From: FEN-1297 sp021817845
GTDB lineage: Bacteria; Bacteroidota; Ignavibacteria; Ignavibacteriales; Ignavibacteriaceae
Reading direction: 5' to 3'
DNA length: 64,000 nucleotides
Assembly (NCBI GenBank): GCA_021817845.1
Contig: JAKAFW010000021.1
Span: 5,872-69,871 of the forward strand
Below are positions 43,406 to 52,994 of this stretch, one piece after another. Within the stretch, counting starts at the first letter, position 1, and each line of letters starts with the position of its first letter. The translations under genes were made by a program, and so were the position numbers. The notes under the pieces were generated by a model. It was not told the DNA's origin. It made no database searches and worked only from the letters and a program-made list of their open reading frames with translations.

Positions 43406-45640
43406 ATGAATAATAAATTTACCTTCGTTACGAAAATATTTCTTATAAAATATTTTTGTGTTCTCTTTACAATTTGTTTTGTCGAAGGCTCTTTCGCTCA
43501 AACAAACCAAATCGAATCAAAGATCGATTCTTTATTATCCAGGATGACGCTGGAAGAAAAAATCGGACAGCTTAATCAATTTGCCGGAACGAATAAGCAG
43601 AGGGACGAATTGGTTGAAGAAGGAAAGGTCGGTTCATTTTTGGGTATAAAGGGTGCGGCTGAAATTAACCGGATTCAAAAAATTGCCATAGAAAAATCGC
43701 GGTTAAAAATTCCGATCATTTTCGGAAACGACGTCATTCACGGATACAAAACAACATTCCCAATACCGCTGGCGGCTTCATGCAGCTGGGATACTGAATT
43801 GGTTAAGTCGTCTGCCGGTATTGCCGCTTTTGAAGCTGCATCCGAAGGTACAAACTGGACTTTTGCGCCGATGGTGGATATTGCCAGGGATCCGCGATGG
43901 GGAAGAATTGCCGAAGGCGCGGGCGAAGATCCTTACCTTGGCAGTGCAATGGCTATAGCTTTGGTTGAAGGTTTCCAGGGGAAAAATTTAAGCGATAAAA
44001 ACACAATTGCAGCTTGTGCAAAACACTTTGTTGCTTACGGTGCGGCGGAAGGAGGGAGAGATTACAACACTGTTGATATTTCCGACCGTACATTGAAAGA
44101 AATTTATTTACCGCCGTTCAAAGCCGCTGTTGATGCAGGAGTCGTAACAATTATGAGCGCTTTTAATTCGCTTAACGGAGTTCCCGCTTCTGCTAATCAT
44201 TATACCATAACCGATATTTTGAAAAACTCCTGGCGCTTTAACGGATTTGTTGTCAGCGATTATAATTCGATTGGCGAATTAATCAACCATGGAATCGCCG
44301 GCAATAAAGCGCAGGCTGCACTAAAAGCCATAACTGCAGGCGTTGATATGGACATGGTTGGCGATACAATAGAAGGTTATGTTTATGAACCAAACCTTTC
44401 GAAGTTGATCGATGAAAAAAAATTATCCATAAAAGTTATTGATGCATCTGTAAGAAGAATATTGCGTGTTAAATACCGTCTCGGATTGTTTGAACATCCT
44501 TATGTTGATACTTCGTATTTTAGAAACAATTCACTTGCTTCTTCATACAAAGACAGCGTTGCTCTTCGCCTGGCGGAAGAATCTATTGTCTTATTGAAGA
44601 ATAAAAAAAATATTCTTCCGTTAAAGAAAAACTTAAAAAGCATTGCGGTTATTGGTCCGCTGGCAGATGATTATTATGATCCCTTAGGACCCTGGGCATG
44701 CATGCCAGTGCCGAAAAATGTAGTTACTGTGCTTCAAGGTATTAAAAATTTAGTTCCGTCTTCAACAAAGATAAAATACATTAAAGGCTGCGAAATAATC
44801 GGCGGCGATAAAAAAGAATTTGATAATGCCGTAAAAGCTGCCGGTGAATCCGATGTTGTAATTCTAATTTTGGGCGAATCAGCCGGTATGAGCGGAGAGG
44901 CTGCCAGCCGGACTAATATCGACCTTCCGGGTTTTCAAGAAGAGCTTGCCGAAACAATATTTAAGGTTGGTAAACCGGTAGTTGTTGTTTTGATGAACGG
45001 GAGACCGTTAACCATAAATTGGATCGCCGAAAATATTCCATCGGTGCTTGAATGCTGGTTCTTAGGCGATCAAACGGGAAATGCGATTGCTAATGTGTTA
45101 TTCGGAAATTATAATCCATCCGGAAAATTATCCGTATCTTTCCCGAGATCGACCGGACAAATTCCGGTCTACTATGATCATCTTAATACTGGCAGACCTT
45201 TTCAGGAAAACAACAAGTACACCAGCAAATATTTAGACTCGCCAAATACTCCGCTTTTTTCTTTTGGCTACGGCTTAAGCTACACAACTTTTAAGTACGA
45301 TTCGATAAAAATTTCTGAAAACAAAATTAAAATTGGAGATACAACTTCCGTGTCTGTTGAAGTGATGAATACCGGCAAAGTCGCGGGTGAAGAAATAGTT
45401 CAGCTTTATTTAAGAGATTTAGTTGCAAGCGTAAGCCGCCCTGTAAAAGAATTAAAGGGTTTCAAAAGAATCTATCTTAATCCCGGTGAAGAAAAAACAG
45501 TTACGTTTTCTATTACTCCGGCAATGTTAAAGTTCTATAACATCGACATGAAGAAAGTAATTGAACCCGGTAAGTTTCAAATAATGATAGGCGGAAATTC
45601 TAACGCCGCTTTGTCTGATTATTTTTACGTGGAAGAATAA
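43406..45640 (+). CDS. GH3 beta-glucosidase, exported (BglX-like)
   Basis: 744 residues; signal peptide to ~32 (GSFAQ). N-terminal TIM-like domain with SRMTLEEKIGQLNQ, DPRWGRIAEGAGEDPYLGS, AKHFVAYGAAEGGRDYN and nucleophile Asp285 in FNGFVVSDYNSIG. The alpha/beta sandwich follows (LAEESIVLLKNKKNILPL, VIGPLADDYYDP), then a C-terminal FN3-like domain (VSVEVMNTGKVAGEEIVQLYLRD, shown here in part). No sorting tail, so it is probably periplasmic. It would trim glucose from oligosaccharides that enter through the TonB receptor. GH3 enzymes acting on sophorose are known from beta-1,2-glucan loci; this specificity is inferred from the GH144 neighbours. Confidence 0.9.
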   Translation: MNNKFTFVTKIFLIKYFCVLFTICFVEGSFAQTNQIESKIDSLLSRMTLEEKIGQLNQFAGTNKQRDELVEEGKVGSFLGIKGAAEINRIQKIAIEKSRLKIPIIFGNDVIHGYKTTFPIPLAASCSWDTELVKSSAGIAAFEAASEGTNWTFAPMVDIARDPRWGRIAEGAGEDPYLGSAMAIALVEGFQGKNLSDKNTIAACAKHFVAYGAAEGGRDYNTVDISDRTLKEIYLPPFKAAVDAGVVTIMSAFNSLNGVPASANHYTITDILKNSWRFNGFVVSDYNSIGELINHGIAGNKAQAALKAITAGVDMDMVGDTIEGYVYEPNLSKLIDEKKLSIKVIDASVRRILRVKYRLGLFEHPYVDTSYFRNNSLASSYKDSVALRLAEESIVLLKNKKNILPLKKNLKSIAVIGPLADDYYDPLGPWACMPVPKNVVTVLQGIKNLVPSSTKIKYIKGCEIIGGDKKEFDNAVKAAGESDVVILILGESAGMSGEAASRTNIDLPGFQEELAETIFKVGKPVVVVLMNGRPLTINWIAENIPSVLECWFLGDQTGNAIANVLFGNYNPSGKLSVSFPRSTGQIPVYYDHLNTGRPFQENNKYTSKYLDSPNTPLFSFGYGLSYTTFKYDSIKISENKIKIGDTTSVSVEVMNTGKVAGEEIVQLYLRDLVASVSRPVKELKGFKRIYLNPGEEKTVTFSITPAMLKFYNIDMKKVIEPGKFQIMIGGNSNAALSDYFYVEE

Positions 45641-45697
45641 GAATTATCATTAGAAAAAAATACAAAGACAACTTTTAATAAAGAAGAGATAATATTT

Positions 45698-47902
45698 ATG
45701 AAAATTATCAACTTACTGTTTGTTTCATTTTTAATGATGAATATATCTCTACCGCAGTCGTCATACGATAATCATGTTTTTTTTGATAATAGTTTGACAG
45801 ATACGGCTTATTATTATAGCGCCGGAGAAGTTATAAAACCGGGTGAGCTTGAAACTATCCGCGGTAAAATTCCGGTTGAAAATAAAATCTCTTTTACTCC
45901 TCCAAATTGTTTAAAGCTAAAATGGATATCGCGCACGGGCGGAGATTGGTACATGAAGATAAATGCGGATAGATGGAGGGGAAGAGATATTTCTTTTACC
46001 GGCGATACATTAAAGATGAAATTTTTTTCATATAAAGAAATTCTCGGTGAGGTTTTGCCAAGCATATCAATTCAAAACTTAACCGGCGCTTCAACTCAAC
46101 CGCTCAGGTTAAACAAAGTTGTAAAATTTATTCCGGCAAATGAATGGACGACAATTAACATTCCATTTGATAAATTTGGAAATTCAACCAAACCTATCGA
46201 TCTAAAAAAAATAAAATCAATAACATTCTCACAAAGCATAGATGATAACGAAGTGCATACATTATTTATTGATGAGATTTTAGTATATAACGAAACTTCT
46301 CCCGAAGAGACACGATCCGCCACTGTGTGGGATTCCGGAAAAAAGGAAGAGCCAAAAATCCCGTCCGGCTTAAAAGCAAAAGGTTATGCAAGACATGTCG
46401 ATCTTTCCTGGAAGGCAGAGATCAACAAAGATATTTTAGGAATTGCTATTTACAGATCGCTTGATGGAATTAATTTTAAGAAGATCGCACTGCAAAATCC
46501 CGGGTACAATAGGTTTTCCGATTTCTTAGGTAAAGAAGATGACACCGCTTTTTATAAAATATCGGAAGTAAGATATGATGGAAAAGAATCCGGTTTTTCA
46601 GAAGTTGTAAAAGCAGCAACATCTAAAATGTCCGATGAAGAGCTTCTTTCAATGGTGCAGGAAGCCTGCTTTAGATATTTCTGGGAGGGCGCTCATCCGG
46701 TTGCGGGGTTAGCTCTGGAAAGTATTCCCGGCGATAAAAACCTGGTTGCAACAGGCGCTTCCGGTTTTGGAATAATGGCAATGCTTGTCGGAATAGAAAG
46801 AGGTTTTATAACCCGTGCACAGGGCGTTGAAAGAATGCTGAAGATAGTTAAGTTTTTAGAAAAGGCTGATAGATTTCACGGAGTGTTTCCGCATTTTATG
46901 GACGGCAGAACGGGAAAAGTAATTCCGCTGTTTGGTAAATATGATGATGGCGGTGATTTAGTTGAAACTTCTTTTTTGATGGAAGGTTTACTAGCAGCCC
47001 GGCAATATTTCAACCGAAATGTTGATTCGGAAAAAGAAATCTTTTCTATAATTACAAAACTTTGGGAAGATGTCGATTGGAATTGGTATAGAGGAGATAA
47101 GCAAGGCAACTTCCTTTACTGGCATTGGTCGCCGGATTACGGCTGGAAAATAAGCCATCCTTTGGTTGGCTGGAACGAGACGATGATCGCTTATTTGCTT
47201 GCGATAAGTTCTCCGACTCATCCGGTTCCCGCTTCACTTTATTATAACGGCTGGGCAAGCCAAAGTGATACCGCTGTTGAGTACAGACAAAACTGGTCTA
47301 AGACGATGCAGGGCGATCATTATAGTAACGGTAATTCTTATTATAGAATTAAGCTAAATATCGGTGAAGGCACGGGAGGTCCGCTGTTTTTCACTCATTA
47401 TTCTTTTATGGGTTTTGATCCTCATGCGCTTACCGATAAGTACACAAACTATTTTGAAAATAATAGAAACATTGCTCTCATCAATCACGCATACTGTGAA
47501 GATAATCCCGGCGGCTTTGTTGGCTACAGCGATAGCTGCTGGGGATTGACTGCAAGCGATGATCCATGGGGTTACGATGCACACGATCCATCGCTCAAAA
47601 AAGATAACGGAACGATTACTCCTACGGGTGCGCTGGCTTCATTCCCTTATACTCCGGTTGAATCAATGAAAGCATTAAAATATTTTTATTATAATTTGGG
47701 CGATAAACTTTGGGGTAATTACGGATTCCGGGATGCATTTAATCTTACTCAAAATTGGTATGCAAATATTTTTATGGGGCTTGACCAATCGCCCATAGTT
47801 GTAATGATTGAAAATTACAGAACGGGTTTAATTTGGAAATTGTTTATGTCGAATAAAGAAATACAGCAAATGTTAAGTAAACTTAAAGCTTATCATAATT
47901 AG
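45698..47902 (+). CDS. GH144-like endo-beta-1,2-glucanase without sorting tail
   Basis: 734 residues; signal peptide to ~20 (SLPQ). Same order as 37767-40184: N-terminal binding-like domain (~25-205, ending TLFIDEILVY), FN3 domain (~220-310) and glucoamylase-like catalytic domain (~315-730) with FRYFWEGAHPVAGLALE, FHGVFPHFMDGRTGK, YDDGGDLVETSFLMEGL, YWHWSPDYGWK and GGPLFFTHYSFMGFDP. It stops right after the catalytic domain with no T9SS tail. This predicts a periplasmic enzyme, in contrast to its surface paralogue, perhaps working on imported longer fragments. Activity on beta-1,2-glucan is by family. Confidence 0.84.
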   Translation: MKIINLLFVSFLMMNISLPQSSYDNHVFFDNSLTDTAYYYSAGEVIKPGELETIRGKIPVENKISFTPPNCLKLKWISRTGGDWYMKINADRWRGRDISFTGDTLKMKFFSYKEILGEVLPSISIQNLTGASTQPLRLNKVVKFIPANEWTTINIPFDKFGNSTKPIDLKKIKSITFSQSIDDNEVHTLFIDEILVYNETSPEETRSATVWDSGKKEEPKIPSGLKAKGYARHVDLSWKAEINKDILGIAIYRSLDGINFKKIALQNPGYNRFSDFLGKEDDTAFYKISEVRYDGKESGFSEVVKAATSKMSDEELLSMVQEACFRYFWEGAHPVAGLALESIPGDKNLVATGASGFGIMAMLVGIERGFITRAQGVERMLKIVKFLEKADRFHGVFPHFMDGRTGKVIPLFGKYDDGGDLVETSFLMEGLLAARQYFNRNVDSEKEIFSIITKLWEDVDWNWYRGDKQGNFLYWHWSPDYGWKISHPLVGWNETMIAYLLAISSPTHPVPASLYYNGWASQSDTAVEYRQNWSKTMQGDHYSNGNSYYRIKLNIGEGTGGPLFFTHYSFMGFDPHALTDKYTNYFENNRNIALINHAYCEDNPGGFVGYSDSCWGLTASDDPWGYDAHDPSLKKDNGTITPTGALASFPYTPVESMKALKYFYYNLGDKLWGNYGFRDAFNLTQNWYANIFMGLDQSPIVVMIENYRTGLIWKLFMSNKEIQQMLSKLKAYHN

Positions 47903-47939
47903 TCTAAAGTAATAGTCAGTTAAAAAGTTTGAAAATAAA

Positions 47940-49775
47940 ATGAAAAAAACAATATTTTTTCTTTCGTTCAATATTATTTTTAATGTATTGATTGTAGCGC
48001 AATCAGTTGATAAACAGTTGGCTAAAGCTGGTAATGAGATCATCACTGAAAATGAATTTAAGGAAAGGTATGAACTTAGTCCTCATCCGAGGACCTCAAA
48101 TTCGCTCGATACTGCGCTTGTTAAGAAGGAATATTTATATACTTTAATTGCTGAGAAATTGCTCGCTCAAAATGCAAGAGAACTTCATATCGACACAACT
48201 CAAGAGATTAAAGACATTATGAGCTATTTCGAAAGAATGTACGTTAGGGACGCCTATTATAAAATCGAAATAAAAGATAAGCTGAAAATACCCCAGGAAA
48301 AAATTTTGGAGGGTGAAAACCGTTTTCTTAAAATACTGCGTGTTAATTTTATAAATGATGATGATGAAAATGGAATAAGACTAATTTATAATGAGTTAAA
48401 AGGTGGTGCGTCATTCGATTCTCTTTTAGTCCTAAGACCGGAAGATAGTGAAGATCAAGCTGTTTTTGATTCTGTAAAATTCGGAATGCTACCGGAGTTC
48501 CTTGAAGATACACTGTATGCATTACAACTCGGTCAATTTACTCGGCCTATACAAATTGTAAATAAGTGGTATATATTTAAACTTTCCGATGTCATAGAAG
48601 TATCTGGACCTGATAGAATTGATCTATTAAGCAAAGTCCATACTATAATAGAAGATAGGGAAATAAAAAAGCTTCAATATAAATTTTATTTGAAATTCTT
48701 TACTAACTTAAAAGTAGATGTCGACCGGACTCTATTTGATGAAATATTAAATAAAATATTGATTGTCTTTGATGAAAAAAAATCTATTGTTCCTCAGCCG
48801 AAAACTAAAACTGCGGTATTGACCGAATCGGATTTTAAGAAAATAGAAGTATCGCTTGGCAGTAAGTTAGATTCAATTTTTATAAAGTTTAAACATGCTC
48901 CTGAAACTGTGAAAGAGTTTTTAACTCAATTTCAGGATAACGGTTTCCGCGTAGACTCAATTGACTACAATACAATCGGTACAAAATTTAATTCTTATGT
49001 TAAGAATTATATACAAAGTGAGCTATTGGCACGTGCAGGTTATAAACGTAGCCTTCAAAATCTGCCGGATGTTAAAAAAGAATTGAAGACATGGGAGGAC
49101 TTCTATTTATCAAATGCAATGAGAAAAAAATTTTATGATTCAGCTTCGGTTAGCGATGAACAGGCTTATGATTTTTATACAAAAAATTATGATCTGATAA
49201 ATTCTTCGGAAGAAGTAAATATTTTGGAGATTTTATCCGACAATTTGGATGTAATTAGTAAAGTATTAATGGAACTAAAAAAAGGTACAGATTTTAGGGA
49301 ACTCGCAACTGAATATACAATGAGGGATTCATTAAAGGATAAAGGCGGTGAGTTTGGATTTTTCCCAATTACGGAACACGGTGAGATCGGAACAGTGGCA
49401 GCTAATTTGAAAGTAGGTGAAGTATATGGCCCGATTAAAACCCCGGAAGGTTATTCGCTGATTAAGTTAATTGGAAAGAGAGAAGTGAAGAAAGTAAAAG
49501 ATAAAAGATTTGATGAAATCAAAAATGATATAAAAGATATTTTACGTACTAGGATAATGGATAGCAAGCTGCAATATTACGTTGCTGATTTGGCTTTGAA
49601 ATATGGCGTTAAAATTAATCAAGATATGTTAAATTCAATTCCGGTTATGCAAATTAACATGATGGCATTCCGTATGATGGGCTTTGGAGGTAGGATTTAT
49701 GCCGTACCTTTTGAACCATTATTTGCTAATTGGTTTAATATTTATTTAATGAAAAAGTCCGGGTTATTACCATGA
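47940..49775 (+). CDS. SurA-like periplasmic peptidyl-prolyl isomerase
   Basis: 611 residues; signal peptide to ~21. SurA-type N-domain (LAKAGNEIITENEFKERY). A degenerate rotamase domain lies at ~128-218 (ends QIVNKWYIFKLSDV) and a well-formed parvulin domain at ~425-514 (VNILEILSDN, DFRELATEYT, DKGGEFGFFP, VYGPIKTPEGYSLIKLI). Parvulins of this kind fold outer membrane proteins. It lies between GH144 and the ATPase gene. Locus 1 has a shorter, more degenerate counterpart at 4361. A role in assembling this locus's receptor and PorV barrel is inferred. Confidence 0.85.
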   Translation: MKKTIFFLSFNIIFNVLIVAQSVDKQLAKAGNEIITENEFKERYELSPHPRTSNSLDTALVKKEYLYTLIAEKLLAQNARELHIDTTQEIKDIMSYFERMYVRDAYYKIEIKDKLKIPQEKILEGENRFLKILRVNFINDDDENGIRLIYNELKGGASFDSLLVLRPEDSEDQAVFDSVKFGMLPEFLEDTLYALQLGQFTRPIQIVNKWYIFKLSDVIEVSGPDRIDLLSKVHTIIEDREIKKLQYKFYLKFFTNLKVDVDRTLFDEILNKILIVFDEKKSIVPQPKTKTAVLTESDFKKIEVSLGSKLDSIFIKFKHAPETVKEFLTQFQDNGFRVDSIDYNTIGTKFNSYVKNYIQSELLARAGYKRSLQNLPDVKKELKTWEDFYLSNAMRKKFYDSASVSDEQAYDFYTKNYDLINSSEEVNILEILSDNLDVISKVLMELKKGTDFRELATEYTMRDSLKDKGGEFGFFPITEHGEIGTVAANLKVGEVYGPIKTPEGYSLIKLIGKREVKKVKDKRFDEIKNDIKDILRTRIMDSKLQYYVADLALKYGVKINQDMLNSIPVMQINMMAFRMMGFGGRIYAVPFEPLFANWFNIYLMKKSGLLP

Positions 49776-49855
49776 TATTTTTGTGTATCTCAATTATCCG
49801 CTTCCATTAGAAAGACAATAATTCAAGTAAAAAAGTAATCATTTTATAGTTTTCA

Positions 49856-50975
49856 TAGGAACAATATGTCAAAAGTTCAATTAAAAAATATATCAAAGTC
49901 GTATGAAAGCGGGAACTATGCAGTAAAAGATATTAACTTTGAAGTAGATGACAAGGAGTTTGTAGTTTTGGTAGGTCCGTCGGGCTGCGGGAAATCTACA
50001 ATTTTGAGAATGATAGCCGGCTTAGAAGAAATAACCTCTGGAGAATTATATATCGAAGACAAAAGAGTTAATGATATTTCACCGAAGGACAGGAATATAG
50101 CAATGGTCTTTCAAAATTATGCTCTTTATCCCCACATGACTGTTTATGAAAATATGGCTTTTGGACTGAAGCTACGAAAATTCAGCAAAGAAGAAATTAA
50201 GCAGCGTGTTTCCGAAGCTGCAAGAATTCTAGAGCTGGAACCCTACCTAGAACGTAAACCGAAGGCTCTATCGGGCGGACAAAGACAACGCGTAGCTGTA
50301 GGTAGAGCTATTGTCAGAAAACCGAAGGTATTTTTATTTGATGAGCCGTTAAGTAACCTTGACGCAAAAATGCGGGTTCAAATGCGCACAGAGATATCCA
50401 GGCTTCATAAGCAGCTTGAGGCAACAATGATATATGTAACCCACGATCAAACGGAAGCAATGACAATGGGAAATAAAATTGTTGTACTTAAGGATGGAGT
50501 AATAAACCAAATATCATCGCCGCTGGATTTGTATAATTTCCCTGCGAATAAATTCGTTGCTGGATTTATCGGAAGCCCGGCGATGAATTTCCTAAAAGGT
50601 AAAATAGTTGAAGATAACGGCTTGAAATTTATCAGTGAAAAGGGGAGTTTAAGTATAGGAATACCGGCAATTCAAAGTGAGAAGTTAACTCAGTACTTGA
50701 ACAAAAACGTTTATGTTGGAATACGCCCGGAAGATATATATGATGAAACCAACTATGGTCAGATTTCAACGTATGAAAAAATAAGTGTGGAACTTGATTT
50801 GGTTGAACCGATGGGGAATGAAATTTATTTATACTTCCAGGTTGAAGGAGTACAATTTGTAGCGCGAATACCTGCCAGAGAAATTCCAAAACACGGAAGT
50901 ATGAAGAATCTATTCATCGATATTTCAAAAATCCATTTCTTTGATGAAAAAACTGAAACTGCAATTAGGTAAAAC
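49856..50975 (+). repeat. Direct repeat of the ABC ATPase gene, copy 2 (partner 20987-22106)
   Basis: Same span and boundaries as copy 1, shifted by 28869 bases. Identity starts 10 bases before the ATG (TAGGAACAAT) and ends 3 bases after the stop codon. Confidence 0.95.
49866..50972 (+). CDS. Sugar ABC transporter ATPase (UgpC/MsmK type), copy 2
   Basis: 368 residues, nearly the same protein as 20997-22103 (three differences: Tyr62, Arg67 and Phe358 here). Walker A GPSGCGKST, LSGGQ, VFLFDE and VTHDQ are intact and a TOBE-type domain ends the protein. It closes the second glycan operon and would energise the permeases at 41686-43376. It ends 14 bases before the convergent gene on the other strand; no clear terminator is seen between them. 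Confidence 0.96.
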   Translation: MSKVQLKNISKSYESGNYAVKDINFEVDDKEFVVLVGPSGCGKSTILRMIAGLEEITSGELYIEDKRVNDISPKDRNIAMVFQNYALYPHMTVYENMAFGLKLRKFSKEEIKQRVSEAARILELEPYLERKPKALSGGQRQRVAVGRAIVRKPKVFLFDEPLSNLDAKMRVQMRTEISRLHKQLEATMIYVTHDQTEAMTMGNKIVVLKDGVINQISSPLDLYNFPANKFVAGFIGSPAMNFLKGKIVEDNGLKFISEKGSLSIGIPAIQSEKLTQYLNKNVYVGIRPEDIYDETNYGQISTYEKISVELDLVEPMGNEIYLYFQVEGVQFVARIPAREIPKHGSMKNLFIDISKIHFFDEKTETAIR

Positions 50976-50986
50976 CTTAAACTCTA

Positions 50987-51886
50987 TTAGAATTTAAATC
51001 CAAGAGAAACAGTATTGCCGGTACCTAAGCCGTATTGAAATGGTGTGAAAGCATAATCAAAGTCTAAATTTCCCCACATTATACCTAATCCGGCAGTAAA
51101 GTTTTTTGAAATATAATTTGATTGATAACCCACTCGAAGTGCTATCATGTTATCATAAGTTACTTCAGCGCCAAGATTGAAATGAGCATCGTTTGTGGGC
51201 GTATATTTTAAAAATTCGGCTGCAAGGTCAACTCCGATTTTATTGCCCGGAAGATGAAACTGGTAATTTGGACCAATTCTGATTTCCGTCGGTAGTTTAG
51301 TATCTTGATTTCTTAGTTGGTTCATTGAGCCAAGATTTCTAATTACGGCAACTGCACTTAAGCCTTCTACCGGTGTTTTATAATTTAATCCGAAATCAAA
51401 TCCCCAACCTGTGGCTTCATCAACATATAAACCTTCGTATAGATATTTTACTGTAGCACCGAATGAGATATTATCTGCAATATGAAAGCCTGTGCTGATG
51501 CTTCCGAAAAAATATTCTGCATTAAATGAAGCAATAGGATCGGTAGTTGCTTGAGTTCTAATCGGAATATCATTTATTGAGGTTACATTTAGACCAAGTG
51601 CAAAAGGGATTCCATATATATCTGTTTTAGCACCTAAGATTTCGCTCCGTACTCCTTGTATCCATTCATTATGCATCAATAAAATTTGATTACCTGATGT
51701 CCCGCTTAAATTTGCGGGATTATAAAAAAGAGAAGTCACATCGTTCGAAGCAGCAGCTCCGGCATCGCCCATTGCAATGTTTCTCGCACCAAAGCCAAGC
51801 TTAAGAAATGAGAGCCCGCTGTTGCCTGCAGATTGTGCTAATATAGAGGTTGTAGCAATTATTAAAATTAAAAGAGTCTTACGCAT
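50987..51886 (-). CDS. PorV/PorQ-family outer membrane protein
   Basis: 299 residues; signal peptide to ~18 (SILAQ). Signature FLKLGFGARNIAMGDAGAA followed by LFYNPANLSG, and a barrel ending VSLGFKF with terminal Phe. It is the last gene of the minus-strand cluster, separated by 104 bases from the next PorV-like gene. It is shorter than the PorV proteins in the glycan loci and lacks their GGAFVS box, so it may be another branch of the family. Confidence 0.83.
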   Translation of the reverse strand: MRKTLLILIIATTSILAQSAGNSGLSFLKLGFGARNIAMGDAGAAASNDVTSLFYNPANLSGTSGNQILLMHNEWIQGVRSEILGAKTDIYGIPFALGLNVTSINDIPIRTQATTDPIASFNAEYFFGSISTGFHIADNISFGATVKYLYEGLYVDEATGWGFDFGLNYKTPVEGLSAVAVIRNLGSMNQLRNQDTKLPTEIRIGPNYQFHLPGNKIGVDLAAEFLKYTPTNDAHFNLGAEVTYDNMIALRVGYQSNYISKNFTAGLGIMWGNLDFDYAFTPFQYGLGTGNTVSLGFKF

Positions 51887-51990
51887 AAATTATCCTAATA
51901 AATCCTTGTGAAAATTCTAATCTAAATTTTGAGCCTAGTATAAACCTAAACATTTCCTTGAGCTTAAACTTGATTCGTTTTAATTCAAAG

Positions 51991-52986
51991 TTAAAAGTTA
52001 ATATTTAATCCGATTACGTTCTCATCAGCCGGAGAATTTTGTTCAATAACAAAAGCATAATCAACACCGATGGTAATATTCCCAAATTCCTTAAAGTATG
52101 AAAATCCAAGTGAAGGCCTAGCTGGATAGTCTGAATTGCTTAAATTAAATTGATCCAGTCCGCCTCTTAAATACAAACCTTTGTAAATATTGTACTCAAT
52201 ACCGCCTCTTAAAATATTTGTACCTCCGTTACTGCTTTCAAACTCTATCGCGGCGATAATTCCGTAATCTTTATTTGAGTAGCTGACGCCGATTTTCTTC
52301 AATAGTGGAAACTTATCCACTGTATTAGTTCCGCTTTGTTGATATATAGGAGTGCTATCCCAAGTATACTTACTGTTCAAGTCGGTAAGCATAAAAGAAA
52401 CATTCCACTGGTCGTTAACCCTGTAAAGAGCTCCAATATCAAGCCCAAAGCCGGTCGAGGAAATTTGCTGGTAAAGCTTGTAGTAGTAAAACTTAAATGA
52501 CATTCCTAATGAAAACTTCTTAGAAAATCTATTTGCAAGAGCAATGAAGAATTGATTTTCGCTCGTTGACAAATTACCTGTCTGAAATCCCTGTCCGTCT
52601 CTCCCGTCAATTTGACTAACACCCGAATTTATAACACCCAAACTAATTCCTGCGCTTGATCTTACTACTTTATTGCCCAATGAATCGGTTGAATAAAAAT
52701 CAAATCTTCTCGTAAAATTTAAGAAGTTCAGCGAACGGTTAAGCGAAAGAAATGTATAAGATGTCTGAAAAGAATTATCCTTCTGGAAAACTGTCAGCGC
52801 CGGATTATAATATGAAACCAAATTACCTTCCGTTACGGCAGACATTGCATTGCTCATTCCTATCCCGCGTGCGCCAAATCCCATACGGCTAAATGCTCCC
52901 GGCATTGTACTTATAGGACTAAACTTCGCCTGAGCCTGAATAAGACCCACCGAAAAAAGAAAAGCTACTATAAATAATTTTTTCAA
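51991..52986 (-). CDS. PorV/PorQ-like outer membrane protein
   Basis: 331 residues from a TTG start with AGAGGA five bases before it. Signal peptide (to IQAQ, ~19), then SRMGFGARGIGMSNAMSAV and VSYYNPALTVF, a divergent form of the PorV N-terminus. The barrel ends in IGLNINF. It follows the Asp-box propeller gene by 8 bases, so the two are co-translated. A link to export of that propeller protein is plausible but not shown. Confidence 0.75.
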   Translation of the reverse strand: MKKLFIVAFLFSVGLIQAQAKFSPISTMPGAFSRMGFGARGIGMSNAMSAVTEGNLVSYYNPALTVFQKDNSFQTSYTFLSLNRSLNFLNFTRRFDFYSTDSLGNKVVRSSAGISLGVINSGVSQIDGRDGQGFQTGNLSTSENQFFIALANRFSKKFSLGMSFKFYYYKLYQQISSTGFGLDIGALYRVNDQWNVSFMLTDLNSKYTWDSTPIYQQSGTNTVDKFPLLKKIGVSYSNKDYGIIAAIEFESSNGGTNILRGGIEYNIYKGLYLRGGLDQFNLSNSDYPARPSLGFSYFKEFGNITIGVDYAFVIEQNSPADENVIGLNINF

Positions 52987-52994
52987 TTAGTCCT

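Noticed and set aside
20997..50972. Insertion sequence or composite transposon bounded by the two ATPase copies
   Set aside because: The repeats contain only the ATPase gene, have no inverted ends or transposase, and each copy fits its operon as last gene.
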